Of a DNA stretch of 64,000 bases, positions 26,800-37,559 are shown one piece after another. The notes beneath the pieces were generated by a model, which searched no databases, was not told where the DNA came from, and saw nothing but the letters and a program-made list of their open reading frames with translations. A program made the translations under genes and the position numbers. Origin of the DNA: Cricetomys ansorgei (Eukaryota; Chordata; Mammalia; Rodentia; Nesomyidae); contig JAMJFZ010000239.1 in assembly GCA_026225945.1 (NCBI GenBank), forward strand, positions 29,796,001-29,860,000. The letters run 5' to 3'. Within the stretch, counting starts at the first letter, position 1. Each line of letters starts with the position of its first letter.

Positions 26800-28065
26800 T
26801 TATAGCTGGTTTTGTGTTCATGTTTCTCCTTTGGAGTGTGTGTGAAGCATACCTTCCTCTATCAAAGACATTAACCTGTAGGCTTTCTTTCTCAAGCCAT
26901 TTGTCAGTATATAGGAGGGCTACTGATTTCTGTGAGTTAAGGTTTTATCCTGCTACTTTGCTGAAAAGTGTTTATTAGCTGTAAGTTTCCCAGTAGAATT
27001 TGAAGTGACTTATGTATATCACATAATCTGCATATAAAGATACTTTGATTTCTTCCTTTCCAATTTTTATCCCCTTCATCTCCTTCAGTTGTCATATTGC
27101 TGTAGATAAGAATAAAGTACTATACTGAATAGATGTGGAAAGAGTGGATATTCTTATCTTATTACTGATTTTAGTGGAAATGCTTTGTGCTTCTTTAAAT
27201 TTAGGTTGGTGTTGGCTGTGGGCCTGCTGTAAATGTCCTTTTTAATGTCAAAGTATGTTCCTTGTATGCTCAGCCTCTCCAGAACTTCTATCCTGAAGGG
27301 GTGTTGGATTTTGTCAAAGGCTTTTTCTACATCCACTGAGATGCTATCATGGTTTTTGTCTTTAGTTTAGCTGATTGTGTTTCTCAATTTATGTTTTTTG
27401 ATTATTCCTGTATCTCTGGATAAAGCCACTTGATAATGCTGGATGATCTTTTTGATGTGTTAATAGATTCAGATGACAAATATTTTATTGGGAATTTTAA
27501 CCTCCATATTCGTAATGAATTGATCTGTAATTTTCTTCCTTTTCTGGGGTCTTTTGTTGTTTGGGTATCAGAGAATCTGTGACCTCATAAAACAAATTGA
27601 GTAATCTTCCTTATGTTTATGTTTTGTGGAATAATGTGAGGAGTATTGGGATTAGCTCTTCTTATGAGTCTGAGAATTCTATTCTAAAAAATATTGGCAT
27701 GAGATTTCTCATTTGTTAGAATTTGATGACAGCTTCTATTTCACTAGGTGTTAAAGGTATGTTTAAATTGCTTATCTGATATTGATTCAATCTGAATAGG
27801 GTGTATATATCAAAAAACTATTTATTTATTTTAAGTTTTCTAATTTGGTGGAATACATGTATTTGACATATGTCCTCAAGATTCTCTAGTTTTCCTCAGT
27901 GTCTATTATTCGTCTCCAATATTAATTCTCTTGTTCTCTTTTCATCCTTCAACTAATTTGGCTGAGGGTTTGTTGATCTTAGTGATTTGCTTGTAGAACC
28001 AACTCTTTGTTTTATTGATTCTTTGTATTTCTTGTTTTTTTTTGTGAGGATCAATATGTTATTTA
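26800..28065 (-). mobile_element. LINE-1 fragment, ORF2 reverse-transcriptase region, antisense
   Basis: Minus-strand translation at 27336-27154 gives MDVEKAFDKIQHPF…, the L1 reverse-transcriptase block with DAEKAFDKIQHPF (one residue differs), followed by NIKAIYSRPTANI-like text. Interrupted by stops. Confidence 0.88.
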
Positions 28066-28452
28066 AGAGATAGTAGTGTTTGTTTTATGAACTTGGGAAC
28101 CCTTGTGTTAGGGGCTTAATGTGAAAATTCTGAACTCTTGAAGCTTCAGTGTAACTGTAGTGTAGAGAGGGAAAGAAATCTGAAACATATTTCCTTTATA
28201 CATATCTAAATCACTTCCTTAGTCCTGTATCACTTGCATTTTACACATCTTAGAACACCTATTTTAGACTTCACAATTTACTTAAGCCTTTATATTCTCA
28301 GACCTTTACAATTTGTATTGAAACACGTTTTTAGACCCTTGCTACTTACTTAAGCTTCAAACCGTCTTTTTTTTTTTTTAACCACTTGTTTATTGTGAGA
28401 CATAGGTGGTTGATTACGAGTACAATCACTGCAACACAAAGCTCCTTTAAAT

Positions 28453-28703
28453 CACCGGTTCTCAGTTGGTGAATTGGTGAGTCTCAACTCCTGTGGGGGA
28501 TCAGATGACCCTTTCACAGGGGTCACCTAAGACTATCTACATAGCAGGTATTAGAATTCATAACGGGAGCAAATTTACAGTTACAGAGTACCAATGTCAA
28601 TAATTTTATGGTTGGGGGTCACTACAACATGAGGAAGGAGATCACCACAATATGAGGAACTGTATTAAGGGTCATGGTTTTAGGAAAGTTGAGAACTACT
28701 GCT
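28453..28703 (+). mobile_element. URR1-type hAT-Charlie MITE
   Basis: Diverged ends 'ggttctcagttggtg' and 'gttgagaactactgc', with core 'gaccctttcacaggggtcac' and 'ttatggttgggggtcac'. A short internal duplication of 'cacaacatgaggaa'-like text lies at 28622-28665. Nonautonomous. Confidence 0.85.
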
Positions 28704-28739
28704 TTAAATAAAGGAGTAGGAAAAGTTACTTTGAAATTT

Positions 28740-30370
28740 GTTTTATGAGTTTATCTCTTTTAGAGTGAAGTCTATCAGTAAGGTAAACTGTGTTTATCTT
28801 TTTCAGCTGGAGACCTAGTAGCTCTAGAAATAAGTAAGTCTTGATTTGCATGTGAAACAAACTGAGAAGGCAGCTGCAGCCTTTGGGGAAGGAGCTGTCT
28901 GTCTTTACTGCTGCTGTTAACCTACAGTTTAGCTGTCAACACCATCAGATATCTGAGCAGGACAAGTTATAGAAGGAAGTATAATCCAAATGATCCATGT
29001 ATCAAGTAAAATGACTTACCCACTGCCTAGACAGTTAGCCTAGGCTTTCATGGTCTCAGTGGCTTCACTGGGGGCAGAAGTAGTTAGTCTTCAGTTGTTA
29101 TATAGGTTAGCATTACATATTCAACTGTTGCTCAGGATAGTCTTTGGCTGCTAGACTCAGAAGGTCTGATAAATTTTCCTGTGGAGAAGAAACCTGAGAA
29201 ACTTGAACCCCTGTTTTGATGCAGAGCAAAGAAATCAACCCAATAGTGGCCACAATTTTGGCAAAGCCCTGGCTGCAGATGAGGCATGGGGCAGTTTATT
29301 TCAGTGGTTAGCATTACCACACTCCAGGTAGAGTCCTGGCATCCATCTTCTTTGGAGACATAAGGTTGATGCTAGGAGCTGACATTTCTGTCTATCATGG
29401 GAACATTTTTATTAACATTTTAAATGTCATATTCAGTAGATCTCTGAAGAGTTTGAGGACCATTTATTAAATACACCTGAGTTAAACTAACTTTACTTGT
29501 TTTTAATTACTTGCTTTAGACTTAATCTTAAACATATATATAGAAAGCTAAATAAAATATGACATTAAATCAGACTACTTGTTAGTAGTTTTTATAAGAT
29601 GAGGATTTTTGAGTTTTATCCCTGCTAAGTTTGAACCTTAAAAAAAAAATTGAGTTGAAGATATAATTGAAGATCCTTTAGCAACAAAGTAAAACTTGAA
29701 ATCATAAATGCAGTCTATAGATAAATTGGAAAGTTTACTAGACCATAAATACAGTCCACAGAGAAATTAGGAACCTTAATTTGTGTACCATTACAGAATA
29801 TCATAGTTTCTTGTATGATTCAGTTTATCCAAATAGCTAAAGCTTAACAAAGACAAAGAAGCTAGACATATATTTTCAAACCAGTTACTGTTAACCTCAG
29901 TAGACTTTAGGAACTTATAGACCTTATTTATCAAATATATATTATTTATATCAAACATATATTTTTATTTTAAAATTTTTAGACACTTGGTATTGAATAG
30001 TTAGCAAAGACATAAGTATTTAGCTATAAATCTCTAAGTTAACTTTTGTTAATCTGAGTAGACATTTATAACTTTAAAAATGTATCATCATACAAAAATC
30101 CATACCAATCTAAAATATTTTGGAGACTTCTGTTGTCTCCATAATCTAAAAAGTAGATATAATGATAAACAGAGAGCTCATTAGGATGAAGAAATTTTAT
30201 AATTGTTGCTCTATAGCATGTAATCATCTTAATCAAGATGGTGAAGTCACATGGCATGTACCATATTTAACCTTAGTAAGGATGGCTGCCAACCATGTAG
30301 TTGCTACTTAAAACATCTATTTATTAGTATATCTGTTTTTAAAGAGAAGTTGAATTACATATATAGTATG
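28740..30370. other. AT-rich region, possibly old rodent retroviral-type repeat; no gene
   Basis: Contains reiterated phrases such as 'cataaatgcagtctatag' / 'cataaatacagtccacag' (29705, 29744) and 'gttaacctcagtagac' / 'gttaatctgagtagac' (29890, 30048). This internal periodicity suggests repeat-derived sequence, but I could not assign a family. Confidence 0.3.
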
Positions 30371-30373
30371 TTT

Positions 30374-30705
30374 GTCTTAGCCAGGGATTTATTGCTGTGA
30401 AGAGACACCATGACCACAGCAACTCTTATAAAGGAACACATTTGATTGGATCTTGCTTACAGTTCAGAGGTTTAGTCCATTGCCATCATGACAGGAAGCA
30501 TGGTGGCATGAAGGCAGACATGGTACTAAAAAGTATCTGAGAGTTCTACATCCATATTGGAAGGCAGCCAGAAGAGAGAATGACACTGGGCCTGGCTTGA
30601 GCATCTGAAATCTGCCCATCCCCAGTGACATACTTTCTCCAACAAGGCCACACACCCTAATAGTGTCACTCCCTATGATCCTAACAGGGTGTAGCTGAGA
30701 GATGC
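30374..30705 (+). mobile_element. Rodent 'caccatgaccaa'-type repeat, first variant
   Basis: 'ttgctgtgaagagacaccat', 'actcttataaaggaacac', 'tcagaggtttagtccattg', 'aggaagcatggtggcatg', 'aacaaggccacacaccc'. Same family as 6905-7265, in the other orientation. Confidence 0.8.
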
Positions 30706-30719
30706 CCTTATGGAGTGGA

Positions 30720-31197
30720 CACGGGAGATGAATGGTTAGAAAGCAAGTAGAGGGAATCAGACTCTAAAATTTTGAATCAAATTTAGTGGGTGGCAGAAGC
30801 CAGCAGAAACAAATGATCCATACATACCTTAAGAGAGTCAAATCAGCAGGTTGGTTCAGAGCATCATAATCCCTTGGAAAGGAACTCATTGAGACAAATG
30901 GCTAACTGTGGTGCCTACTAGCATACTGATGTGCACACTGACCTCTGGGCTCACTCAGATACAGACTCACCTTGTATCTCCTCTCAACTCTGCTCACCTT
31001 GCTCTTTGCCCTAAACCTCTTCAGCCTGGGCTTTGCTGCCCTTCCCCCAGCTTCTGATTCCTATATAAACATGTCATTTTAGCCAGTTGGTCCAGTTCAA
31101 TCTCATGGCCTGTCTACTGCTATCTCTTGCTGCTCTGGACTCTTCCAGATGTCTCTGGTTGTACTCTCCCTCTTATCTACAATAAATATCTTCTCCT
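30720..31197 (+). mobile_element. Candidate solitary LTR of an endogenous retrovirus-like element
   Basis: A TATATAA box at 31062-31068 and an AATAAA at 31181-31186, about 120 nt apart, with a CT-rich stretch between and a 'cttctcctcaacatacc' end, is the U3-R-U5 layout. The left edge is not defined and no internal gene is attached. It abuts, and may cut, the adjacent L1 ORF1. Confidence 0.45.
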
Positions 31198-31385
31198 CAA
31201 CATACCTTGGAGAAGTTGTGCCCTCATTTTTGCTCATTTCCTTCTGTTTGTTTATGTTTTCATAGATTTCTTTAAGGGCTTTATTCATTTCTTCTTTAAA
31301 GACCTCTATAATATTGATAAAGGCTGTTTTAAGGTCCAGGTCTTGTGCTTTTTGATTTCTCAGGGCATACTATATTAGAGTTGAT
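31197..31385 (-). pseudogene. LINE-1 ORF1 N-terminal fragment
   Basis: The minus strand encodes DLKTAFINIIEVFKEEMNKA then LKEIYENINKQKEM, matching the coiled-coil start of rodent L1 ORF1p (the RNA-binding chaperone of L1 RNP). It breaks off at the LTR-like sequence. Confidence 0.65.
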
Positions 31386-31599
31386 GGACTCTAATGGAGA
31401 TATATTATCCTGGCTGTTATCGATTATGCTTTTATGCTGGTGTCTAGGTATCTGGGTTTGGAATGATTGTAATTCTAGACTCTTATATCTGTCTTTTCTT
31501 TGATATTGGTCTTGTCTTTGTTGAATAAGTGTTTTGTTCCTTGGTTTCTGTTGCCCTTTCTGTTTCTTCAGAGGGTGTGGTGGCTGTGTGTAGACTGTT

Positions 31600-32640
31600 G
31601 GTGAATTATTCTGGGATCCTGCCAGGGGCAGTCACTGAGAGTTCCAGGTAAACTACGTTGCTAGGTATTGAGACCTAGCACTTAGAAATGGAGATGGGCT
31701 AGCTAGGAGGGGAGACTGAGAGGTTTACAGGATAGAACAAAGCAGGCTGTTCCACGAGGATCTGCTTAGTCCCCTGGGAATGATGATGGAGAGTAAGAAG
31801 AGGCCCCAACAGATAGTCTGCTACAGAGCTGTGAATGGGACTGGGGGATTAGATTTGGAGGAGATGATGGAGACCGAGTATTTGAAGCTTATCTATCTGC
31901 TTCACTGGCTTACTTGCTACTTTGGCAGGCTTGGCTGGTGAGTTTTCAGGGAATGCCTTCTGTAGTTGGTGGCTGAGCTAACAGGATAAGCAGGGAGGAA
32001 GACTGGAAAAGATCTGCCTAATCAGCTAGAGATGGGGGCTGAGAGGAACAAGAGGCCACAGTAGGTAGTCTGCTACAGAGCTGGGAATAAGATTGGGAAA
32101 TTGGATTTGTAGGGCTGGAAGGTGAGGTAAAGATCTGCTTTTAGCCTTCTTTGTATAACTTCCTTCTCTGGCCAGCATGGCCAGAAAGTTGCCTGGGAAT
32201 GTCTGCTGGAGTTCGGATCTGGGGAAATGGAGATCTCCAATCTGAGTGATGAGCTGGTGACTGGGCAGAGAGGAAGGGGAGGCTGCTTCATGTGATCTGC
32301 TACAGAGCTGAGGCTGAGGCTGGGAGACTGGATCTGGAGAAGAGGAGGGAAAGTTGAAGATCCACCCACAGTTTGGCCAACTACTTCCCTGTTGGGTAGT
32401 GGCCTCTGGGTTCCCAGGGAACTCCTGCTGTGATTGGGACTAAGATAAAGTGATGAGTTGAGGAAATAAAGGTTGGAGGGGAAGAGCTATGTGATTCTCT
32501 GGAAATTATGAAGGGAGAAAGGGGCACCTCAGGTGGTCTGCCACAAAGCTTAGGATGAAACTGGGATATTGAAGTTGGAGGAGAGGCAAAGATCTGAAGC
32601 TAGCCCACCTGCTTCCCTGGTCAGAGCACTGATCTCTTCT
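31600..32640 (-). repeat. L1 5' UTR tandem monomer array, about four units of 227 to 252 bp
   Basis: The phrase 'gtctgctacagagct' recurs at 31815, 32067, 32294 (atctgctacagagct) and 32535 (gtctgccacaaagct). Shared neighbours are 'gactgggagattggat'-like text, 'ctgcttccctgg' and 'agggaa(c/t)gcct'. Placed directly 5' of the ORF1 start, this is the monomer promoter layout known from rodent L1. Confidence 0.7.
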
Positions 32641-32649
32641 TAATCATGG

Positions 32650-33008
32650 CTGATTCCTCTGAACTGACTAGCATCAACTGTCCCAGCAAAGCAAAGATTT
32701 TACTTTAGAGGTTCTAGGCTCTTATTAATGATCCTTCAGCTTCAGCTAACCAGAATCACAGATTCTGCATACACGTGGCCCCAGTAGAGTTTTTGCTTCC
32801 CTCTGAAACTTCACATGCCAGGCCTCCATCATCTGTACTGTTTTCAACATGCTTATCTTCTAAGCACTTACAGAACAGCCCACTGAACTTAGAACACACA
32901 ATTGCTTTTCTCACCCAAAGATTCAAAATCTTTCCATAACCCTCCCACAAAGAACAGTTAGGTATATATCACACAATACCCCACTATCCTGTACCAATAT
33001 CTGGCCTA
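32650..33008. other. Repeat-derived flank, family not assigned
   Basis: Text such as 'caacatgcttatcttctaag' and 'ataccccactatcctgtacc' leads into the next repeat and resembles the sequence often found upstream of it in rodents. No gene. Confidence 0.35.
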
Positions 33009-33404
33009 GTTAGGATTGCTGTTGTGATGAAACACCATGACCAAACCAACTTGGGAAGGAAAGGGTTTATTTGGCTTATACTTCAACATCATGGTTCATC
33101 ATTGAAGGAAGATAGGACAGGAACTCAAACAGGGCAGGATCCTGAAGGCAGGAACTGAGGCAGATGCCATGAAGAATGCTGCTTAGTGCCTTACTCTTCA
33201 TGGCTTACTCAGCTTGCTCTCTTAGAGAACCCATAACCAGCAACCCAGACATGCTACCGCTTATAATGGGCTGGACCATCCTATATCTATCACTAATTAA
33301 GAAAATGCTCAACAGGCTTGCTTACAGCCCAGTCTTATGGAGACATTTTATCAATCCAGAGTCCTTCCTCTCTTGTGTCAAGCTGACATAAAACTTGCCA
33401 GCAC
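33009..33404 (+). mobile_element. Rodent 'caccatgaccaa'-type repeat, second variant
   Basis: 'gaaacaccatgaccaaacc', 'ggacaggaactcaaacaggg', 'actaattaagaaaatgctc' and the end 'gtgtcaagctgacataaaac'. Close to the 21166 copy. Confidence 0.8.
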
Positions 33405-33625
33405 AGATAACCCATAAAATGGGAAAATAAATGAAGGCCAAGTATTTGTGTAACAGAAGATTCACATTCAGGAAGTATAGAGAACTTTAAAAAAATAAAA
33501 AACTAATCATCTAATCCTTAAATGTGCACAAGAATTGGACAGAAAGTTCTCCCATGAAAGACAAATGGCTATTATCCATGTAAAAACATGCTTAATATCT
33601 TCAGCCATCAAAGAAATGCAAATCA
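33405..33625 (+). mobile_element. LINE-1 ORF2 3' fragment
   Basis: 'gacaaatggctattatcc' and 'catcaaagaaatgcaaatc' match the ORF2 segment around ALANRHMKKCSTSLAIREMQ. Confidence 0.65.
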
Positions 33626-34429
33626 GTGGATATTTTATGGTCCTGTCATCTCTAAACGTTTGGTGCCACCAATGCTTCAGTTTCATAGCTCCATCCTGTG
33701 ATCTCTCAGGATTTCAGTGCAGGGACTCCAACCCAGTCACAAGCTTCCTGGCCTCATCTCCTGTCTGGAAACATTGAGCAAGACTTCATGATGCCCTCAA
33801 ACACACATCATTTGCATCTACAAAAGGAGTACCACATGACCCTTGAGTCCATGTTCTGATGCCAGTTTAGGATGAAGCCTGGCTAGCTTTGATTACAGTT
33901 GCATTGGCTTCCATGAGTTGACCCTGGGGAAATATTACCTTAGGCCTTTGCTTTCACAGAGAACTCCTTCAGCAGCTTTCTGAGTTCAGGCTCTCTTCTT
34001 TTCCATAATTTTTTAAGTTTTACAAGTTGGCGTCTTTCATGAGAAGAGTGCTGTACTCATTTCCTTCTGTCCCAGCACAAAACAGGGTGTTTCCCTTTAA
34101 CAATTATGTTTCTTTTCAGCACACGCCTTCTTGCAACTTTTAAGTTACTCTGTCTCGTTTCTTTGACATACTGAAGGTTTTAGAAAATATCCTTCTACTC
34201 CTTTCCATTGTATCCGACTAAGTTCAGGCAACAGTATTCATGTCACAGACTGTCTTGGTTTCCTGTCTTGAAACTTCCTTGATCTAACAATTAAACAATT
34301 AACTTTAAGTCCGTATTTACTCAAGTTTTCAAGCCATGAGAAGAATGAAGTCACATTCTTTGACAAAATATCATAATAATGGACCTCATCCCTGTTTCTG
34401 ACAGGGTTCCTGTCCCCCTCTTGTCCTGG
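33626..34429. other. No gene seen
   Basis: Mixed-composition sequence between two repeat copies, probably repeat-derived but not identified. Confidence 0.3.
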
Positions 34430-34793
34430 GTGGTTTCCTGTTGCTGTGCTAAAACACTGGTCAGAAGCATCTTGGGGAGGAAAGACTTTATTTGGCTGAG
34501 ACCTCCATGTCACAGTCCATGATTGAGGAAAGTAAGGCCAGGGAGTCAAGCAGGAGTTAGAGCAGGAACCATAAAGAAAATCTCCACACTGACTTGCTAT
34601 TTATACAACCCAGAACCACCTGGCCAGGAATGATACTGTCCACAGTGGGCTGGACTCTCTAACATCAATCATTAATCAAGAAAATGCCCCACAGACATGC
34701 TCAGAGGTCAATCTGATGGAAGCAATTATTCAATGACATTCCCTATTCGTAAATGACTCTTCTTTGGGTGTAATGGACACAAACTAACAAGCA
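34430..34793 (+). mobile_element. Rodent 'caccatgaccaa'-type repeat, second variant, diverged
   Basis: 'ttgctgtgctaaaacactgg', 'ttatttggctgagacctcc', 'aatcattaatcaagaaaatg'. Weaker match than its neighbours. Confidence 0.65.
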
Positions 34794-34926
34794 CCCCTGA
34801 ATGGTCATGATTCAGGCCTCCACAAGTCAATATTTCTCCCAGCATTTCTTTCTTTCTAAGGTCCCACCAGAATGGTCTAATAAGCTCTGCTCACAATCTA
34901 TTCAAGAACTTTCTTAGCCTGAAGTC

Positions 34927-35320
34927 CTAGATAGGATTTCTATTGCTGTGATGAAACATCATGACCAAAAGCAAGTTAGGGGAAAAAACAGTTTATTTGG
35001 CTTTCATTTCCACATCACTGCTTACTTTTGAAAGAAGTTAGGACAGGAACTCAAACAGGAAATGACCCTGGAGGCGGAGCTGATGCAGAAGCCATGGAGG
35101 AGTGCTGCTTACTGACTCACTGGCTTATTCCACAGGTCTTGCTCAGCCCTCTTTCTTATAGAACCCATGACTACCACCTATAACAGGCTGAGCCCTCCTC
35201 CCCATTACTCACCAACTAAGAAAAATGTCCTACAGGCTTGATGACAGCCCAAATTATGGAGGCGTTTTCTCAATCGAGGTTCCCTGTCTCCAGTGTCAAC
35301 AATCTTCAATATTCAACGAA
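34927..35320 (+). mobile_element. Rodent 'caccatgaccaa'-type repeat, second variant
   Basis: 'tttctattgctgtgatgaaa', 'ggacaggaactcaaacagg', 'gatgcagaagccatggagg', 'ttatggaggcgttttctc'. Confidence 0.8.
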
Positions 35321-35429
35321 GTCCAAAGTCTTCAATATGCCTTTACAAACCAGTTCAAAAAGCTTAAGAACCATATACGTAGGCTTATTCTAGCAGGGGA
35401 ACACTGCTTGGTACCAGTATTCTATATTA

Positions 35430-36030
35430 GTCACTCCCTTGTTGCTATGCAATAACTTTTCAGGAACAATTTTAAGAGGAATTTGTTCTGGCTCACAGTT
35501 TGTGGTTGTAGTTCATTTTGGCAGGGAAGTCACAAGCATTCGGAACTTGAGGCGGCTGGTCACACTTCATCCACAGTCGTAAAGAGAGAGCAATTAATGT
35601 CTGTGCTCGGCAGGCTATCTCATTTTTTTGTGCTTTGAAACTGAAACCCAAGGAATTGTGCTACTTGCCTTTAGGGTTGGTCCTTTCACCTCAATTAATC
35701 CAGTCTGGATAACTGCTCACTGGTACGCCTAGTGAGTGGCTAGTATAATCCATGTAATCTCTCACAGGTGTATCCAGAGACTAACCTAATCTATGTAATC
35801 TCTCCCAGGTGTGCCCAGAGGTTAACCTAATATATAATCTCCCACATGTCTGCCAGAGGCTAACAATCCATGTAATCTATCATAGGTGTGCCCTGAGGCT
35901 AACCTAATCTATGTAATTTCTCACAGGTGTGTCCAGAGGCTAACATAATCCATGTAATTTCTAACAGGTATGTACAGAGGCAGGCCTCTTGGGCAATTCT
36001 AGATGCTGTTAATTTTATAATCAATATTAA
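35430..36030 (+). mobile_element. Rodent medium-reiteration repeat containing a minisatellite
   Basis: Begins 'ttagtcactcccttgttgc', then 'ttctggctcacagtttg' and 'gcggctggtcacac', and ends 'aattctagatgctgtt' and 'caatattaacgatcaca'. The internal 40-bp unit is expanded (see 35749). Confidence 0.6.
35749..35985. repeat. Minisatellite, about six units of 38 to 41 bp
   Basis: Each unit carries 'atgtaatctctcacaggtgt' (or a close variant) followed by 'ccagaggctaac'. Unit starts lie near 35752, 35793, 35832, 35870, 35911 and 35952. Confidence 0.85.
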
Positions 36031-36096
36031 CGATCACATTGGTCCTTACAATTTGTAAATTTTACTCTCCAAATCTTTAAATAAAATACCTAGACG

Positions 36097-36478
36097 GAGT
36101 GATTTGAATTAGATGATTCCCCAACTCCTTTGACTTGGGCTTTTCAACAATTGGTCCAGAGGTGGTGGCACTGTTTGGGTAGAATTGGAAGCTTGGCCTT
36201 TCTGGAAGAACTATGTCACTGTAGGCAGGCTTTGTGAGTTTAAAGATTCTCCATTTTTTGTTCATTTTGCTTCATGCTTGCAGTTGAGGATACAAGCCCT
36301 CAGCTCTCTACTACAGCTGTCATGTCTGTCCTGCCACAAAGCCCACTGCTTCCCCACCATGACTGTCATGGACTCTTCTTCCTCTGTAATTGTTAAATCC
36401 AAATAAATTCTGTCTTCTATAAATTGCCATGGTTTTTGTGATTTATCACAGAAATAGAAAAGTAACGAATATATCAGC
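36097..36478 (-). mobile_element. Rodent 'caccatgaccaa'-type repeat, first-variant relative
   Basis: Plus strand reads 'gtggtggcactgtttgggt', 'ccatgactgtcatggactc' and 'cacagaaatagaaaagtaac', the reverse layout of the family. Confidence 0.65.
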
Positions 36479-36479
36479 T

Positions 36480-37214
36480 TAGCAATTTATGTACTAAGGT
36501 ATTTGCATGGGATGTTTAGGCCACCTTAGATCATATATGTTAAATACTGGTACCAAATCAGAAACCAAACACAGCTGTACAACAGGGATATACATAAGAA
36601 TTATCTTTCCCGTCAGAGTCCAAGTCTATGATTGTTTGGAGATGTGCTGAAAATTATTCTTTTCTGCCTCTGTGAGTAGTGTTAAAGTCCACTGCACATC
36701 AATATAATGCAACGACAATAGGAATAGTAATGTATTTCTCAAAGTATAAAAATCATGTTCAACACTAATGAAACATCCCATTTATCTTTTTCTCAGTTTT
36801 TATTTAGAAAGCTCAGTAAAACAAGTATCACAGTTTAGAAATATTTTAATCTCGCTGTAATTCAACATAAAAAAAATAACTACTCATTTCTGATTTTCAA
36901 CAATGAAATTTATAAAAATAATTTTGCATTTATAAAATGAATTGTTATTTCACAATAAATTATTTATAGCTATCACCTGAAAAAAAAGTGTATGATATAA
37001 AAGCAATAACTTTTCTTAACAACATCTCGCTAATATGCTGAAAATATCAATTCTTTGACCACCATTTATGGCAGCTCAGTATATAAAAATACTATATTAC
37101 AAATTCCCTGACCATAGTTATTACAACAAAATTATTAGCAATAGTTTCTAAAACATATCTGTTTGGTAAATCATGATGGATGCATTATTCATCAAAAAAG
37201 AAATGTTAGGTTTT
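36480..37214. other. AT-rich unique sequence; no gene
   Basis: Contains a minus-strand AATAAA at 36804-36799 that could be a distal poly(A) signal for Hnf4g. No other support. Confidence 0.25.
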
Positions 37215-37558
37215 GTACTTTAAACGTACTTGCTATGGTCTGAATGCCCATGTGTTTCCTCGTTTATGCTAAAATGTAGTCACAAATATGACGATATGCC
37301 AAAGCGAAGAGAGGATTCTGGCAGGTCAAGAGGTCATGAGGGCGGGCGGAGTCTAAGTGAGTTAGAATAGTGTTCCTATACAAGAGGGCCCCTGAGAGCT
37401 GTCTCACAAATTACTGTGTATATCACAGAAAGAACCTGATAAAGGCTTATTCTTGGGCTTCCCAACGTGGGCCGCTATGAGAAATACCTTTCTGTTGCTT
37501 ATTCTTTACAGCATATGGTATTTTGACATGTTGTTATTGTGGCCCAGATAGACTTCTT
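37215..37558 (+). repeat. Ancient mammalian LTR-like or medium-reiterated repeat
   Basis: Shows the pattern 'ggtctgaatg', then 'ggtcatgagggcgg', then 'agagggcccctgagagct', then 'tttctgttgcttattctt' and 'tatggtattttgacatg'. This is a well-known old mammalian repeat layout. I do not assign a family name. Confidence 0.5.
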
Positions 37559-37559
37559 T

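Noticed and set aside
26070..28065. Two L1 pieces in opposite orientation as one twin-primed (5'-inverted) insertion
   Set aside because: Twin priming places the inverted 5' segment upstream of the 3' segment. Here the ORF2 3' piece (+) comes first and the reverse-transcriptase piece (-) second, the wrong order, so they look like separate insertions.
31103..31288. 61-codon minus-strand ORF as a small gene
   Set aside because: Its first part is L1 ORF1 and the rest runs into LTR-like sequence read in reverse; it is a fusion of repeat remnants.
35749..35985. CRISPR-like array of 40-bp units
   Set aside because: The units are head-to-tail without unique spacers, in a rodent genome and within a dispersed repeat. 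It is a minisatellite.
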